6,467 nucleotides of DNA from an uncultured Erysipelotrichaceae bacterium. GTDB taxonomy: Bacteria > Bacillota_I > Bacilli_A > RF39 > UBA660. The position numbers and the translations under genes are program-made. Position 1 is the stretch's first letter, and each line of letters starts with the position of its first letter. This document shows positions 5,748-6,467 of this stretch, one piece after another. Under the pieces are notes generated by a model. The model did no database searches, had not been told where the DNA came from, and was given only the letters and a program-made list of their open reading frames with translations. The stretch spans positions 1-6,467 of the forward strand of contig CACXEZ010000057.1 of NCBI GenBank assembly GCA_902766815.1, written 5' to 3'.

Positions 5748-6467
5748 TTAATCTTTCTTACGTCTTTTCGAAGTAATATACAACATAGTAGCTCCTACTG
5801 TTGCAATAGCAACCCCAACAACTGAAGTCACAATTGATTTGAAAGATGACGTACTTTCAACAGGAACTTCTACATTAGATACCGGATTAACTGGCTCTAC
5901 TGGAACATCTTTACTATCAGGAGAATTATACATTACCACACTAGTAGAAGTACCATCTTCCTTAATAGTAAAAGTAATTGTTTCACTACTTAAAACATAT
6001 CCTGCAGGAGCAATCGTTTCTGTTAAAGTATAAATACCAGGATTTAAATTTTGAATAACGTGTGATTCATTAGTTGAAACCCATGTTTCTATCACATTAC
6101 CATCATAATCTTTCACAACTAAAGTTGCTCCAGGTAATTCTTGACCATTTGTAACATCCTTCTTACTAATAATAGCAGTATGTGTTACCGTACAATCACT
6201 CTTATATTGTTCTTCACTAACTACACTACCATCTTTACCATAGTATTTACCATTTTCATTCTTACAAATTTTTAAACAATCACTCTTATATTGTTCTTCA
6301 CTAACTACGCTACCATCTTTACCATAGTATTTACCATTTTCATTCTTACAAATCTTTAAACAATCGTTTTTATATTGTTCTTCATTAACTACGCTACCAT
6401 CTTTACCATAGTATTTACCATTTTCATTCTTACAAATCTTTAAACAATCATTCTTATATTGCTCTTC
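5748..6467 (-). CDS. Repeat-containing surface protein with SpaA/Cna-B-like domain and C-terminal wall/membrane anchor (partial, N-terminus off the right edge)
   Basis: The frame is open from the right edge to TAA at 5748-5750; 239 residues are visible. Residues 1-92 are 28-residue tandem repeats with two cysteines each. Residues about 97-183 resemble a SpaA/Cna-B prealbumin-like domain: ISKKD near the start, ELPGATLVVKDYDGNVIETW, the hallmark YTLTETIAPAGY (146-157) and a closing YNSP. By family analogy K102, N181 and E150 could form and catalyse an internal isopeptide bond. A Pro/Val-rich spacer (184-204) leads to a 20-residue membrane helix (212-231) and the basic tail TSKRRKKD. This is the layout of a sortase substrate, but no canonical LPXTG is present; EVPVESTSS before the helix is the nearest candidate. 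Internal ATG/GTG codons such as 6116 are not the start. Probable role: cell-surface stalk or adhesin. Confidence 0.88.
   Translation of the reverse strand, partial: EEQYKNDCLKICKNENGKYYGKDGSVVNEEQYKNDCLKICKNENGKYYGKDGSVVSEEQYKSDCLKICKNENGKYYGKDGSVVSEEQYKSDCTVTHTAIISKKDVTNGQELPGATLVVKDYDGNVIETWVSTNESHVIQNLNPGIYTLTETIAPAGYVLSSETITFTIKEDGTSTSVVMYNSPDSKDVPVEPVNPVSNVEVPVESTSSFKSIVTSVVGVAIATVGATMLYITSKRRKKD
6192..6467 (-). repeat. 84-bp coding tandem repeat array (3 full units plus partial ends)
   Basis: Full units run 6207-6290, 6291-6374 and 6375-6458; a further unit starts at 6459 and leaves the window, and 6192-6206 is the truncated inner end. Neighbouring units differ at about 3-5 of 84 bases, so they were copied or homogenised recently. 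Each encodes 28 residues with a CLKIC pair, NGKYYGKDGSVV and EEQYK. The repeats are in frame and purely coding. Confidence 0.95.

Noticed and set aside
5839..6033. 64-residue reading frame on the plus strand
   Set aside because: It is antisense to the SpaA/Cna-B domain and wall spacer of the surface protein; its Ser/Thr/Gly-rich product reflects the complement of that coding sequence.
5748..6116. Separate 122-residue protein starting at GTG 6116
   Set aside because: The same frame runs without a stop to the right edge, and 6116 falls in the middle of the SpaA/Cna-B-like domain, so the gene is longer.
6192..6467. CRISPR-like array
   Set aside because: The 84-bp units are contiguous, without variable spacers, and encode an in-frame 28-residue protein repeat.
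6192..6467. Choline-binding or glucan-binding type repeats
   Set aside because: NGKYYGKDGSVV resembles such repeats superficially, but the conserved tryptophan and the GW(Y/K) pattern are absent and two cysteines per unit are foreign to that family.

Overview
The window reads as an ordinary chromosomal segment of a low-GC (roughly 30 % by eye) Gram-positive-type bacterium. TGA is used as a stop (dnaG and the small gene ending at 548 both stop on TGA), so this is standard code 11 rather than the Mycoplasma code. Strong purine-rich ribosome binding sites, the dnaG-rpoD-trmK order and a cell-wall-type surface protein point to Bacillota, probably class Bacilli. An uncultured AT-rich gut lineage is my guess; the sequence alone does not prove it. 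Every gene I can support lies on the minus strand, so transcription runs from high to low coordinates.

Layout from the 5' side of transcription. (1) 6467-5748 is the C-terminal part of a surface protein that enters from the right edge: 84-bp (28-residue) cysteine-containing tandem repeats, one SpaA/Cna-B-like domain, a Pro/Val-rich wall spacer, one membrane helix and a basic tail, closed by a strong terminator (5696-5730). (2) An extended -10 promoter (5649-5679) starts a tight unit queA - dnaG - rpoD - trmK: tRNA queuosine modification, primase, primary sigma factor and tRNA m1A22 methylation. queA and dnaG are about 26 bp apart, and dnaG/rpoD and rpoD/trmK each overlap by 8 bp. A hairpin-plus-U-tract terminator overlaps the trmK stop (1042-1080). 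(3) After about 240 bp of AT-rich DNA holding at least one good promoter comes a small unit of three unrecognised genes: a 30-residue cysteine-containing microprotein (744-836), a 50-residue charged protein (548-700), and a protein with an HExxH zinc-peptidase signature running off the left edge (1-558).

The core genes combine information processing (replication priming, transcription initiation) with two tRNA modifications. The least explained content is the microprotein / small protein / HELLH-protein cluster at the left. The cysteine phase of the surface repeat array is the second most interesting item. Three start codons were moved from the longest possible reading because the Shine-Dalgarno position decides them: queA ATG at 5621, dnaG TTG at 4569 and the 50-residue gene ATG at 700.
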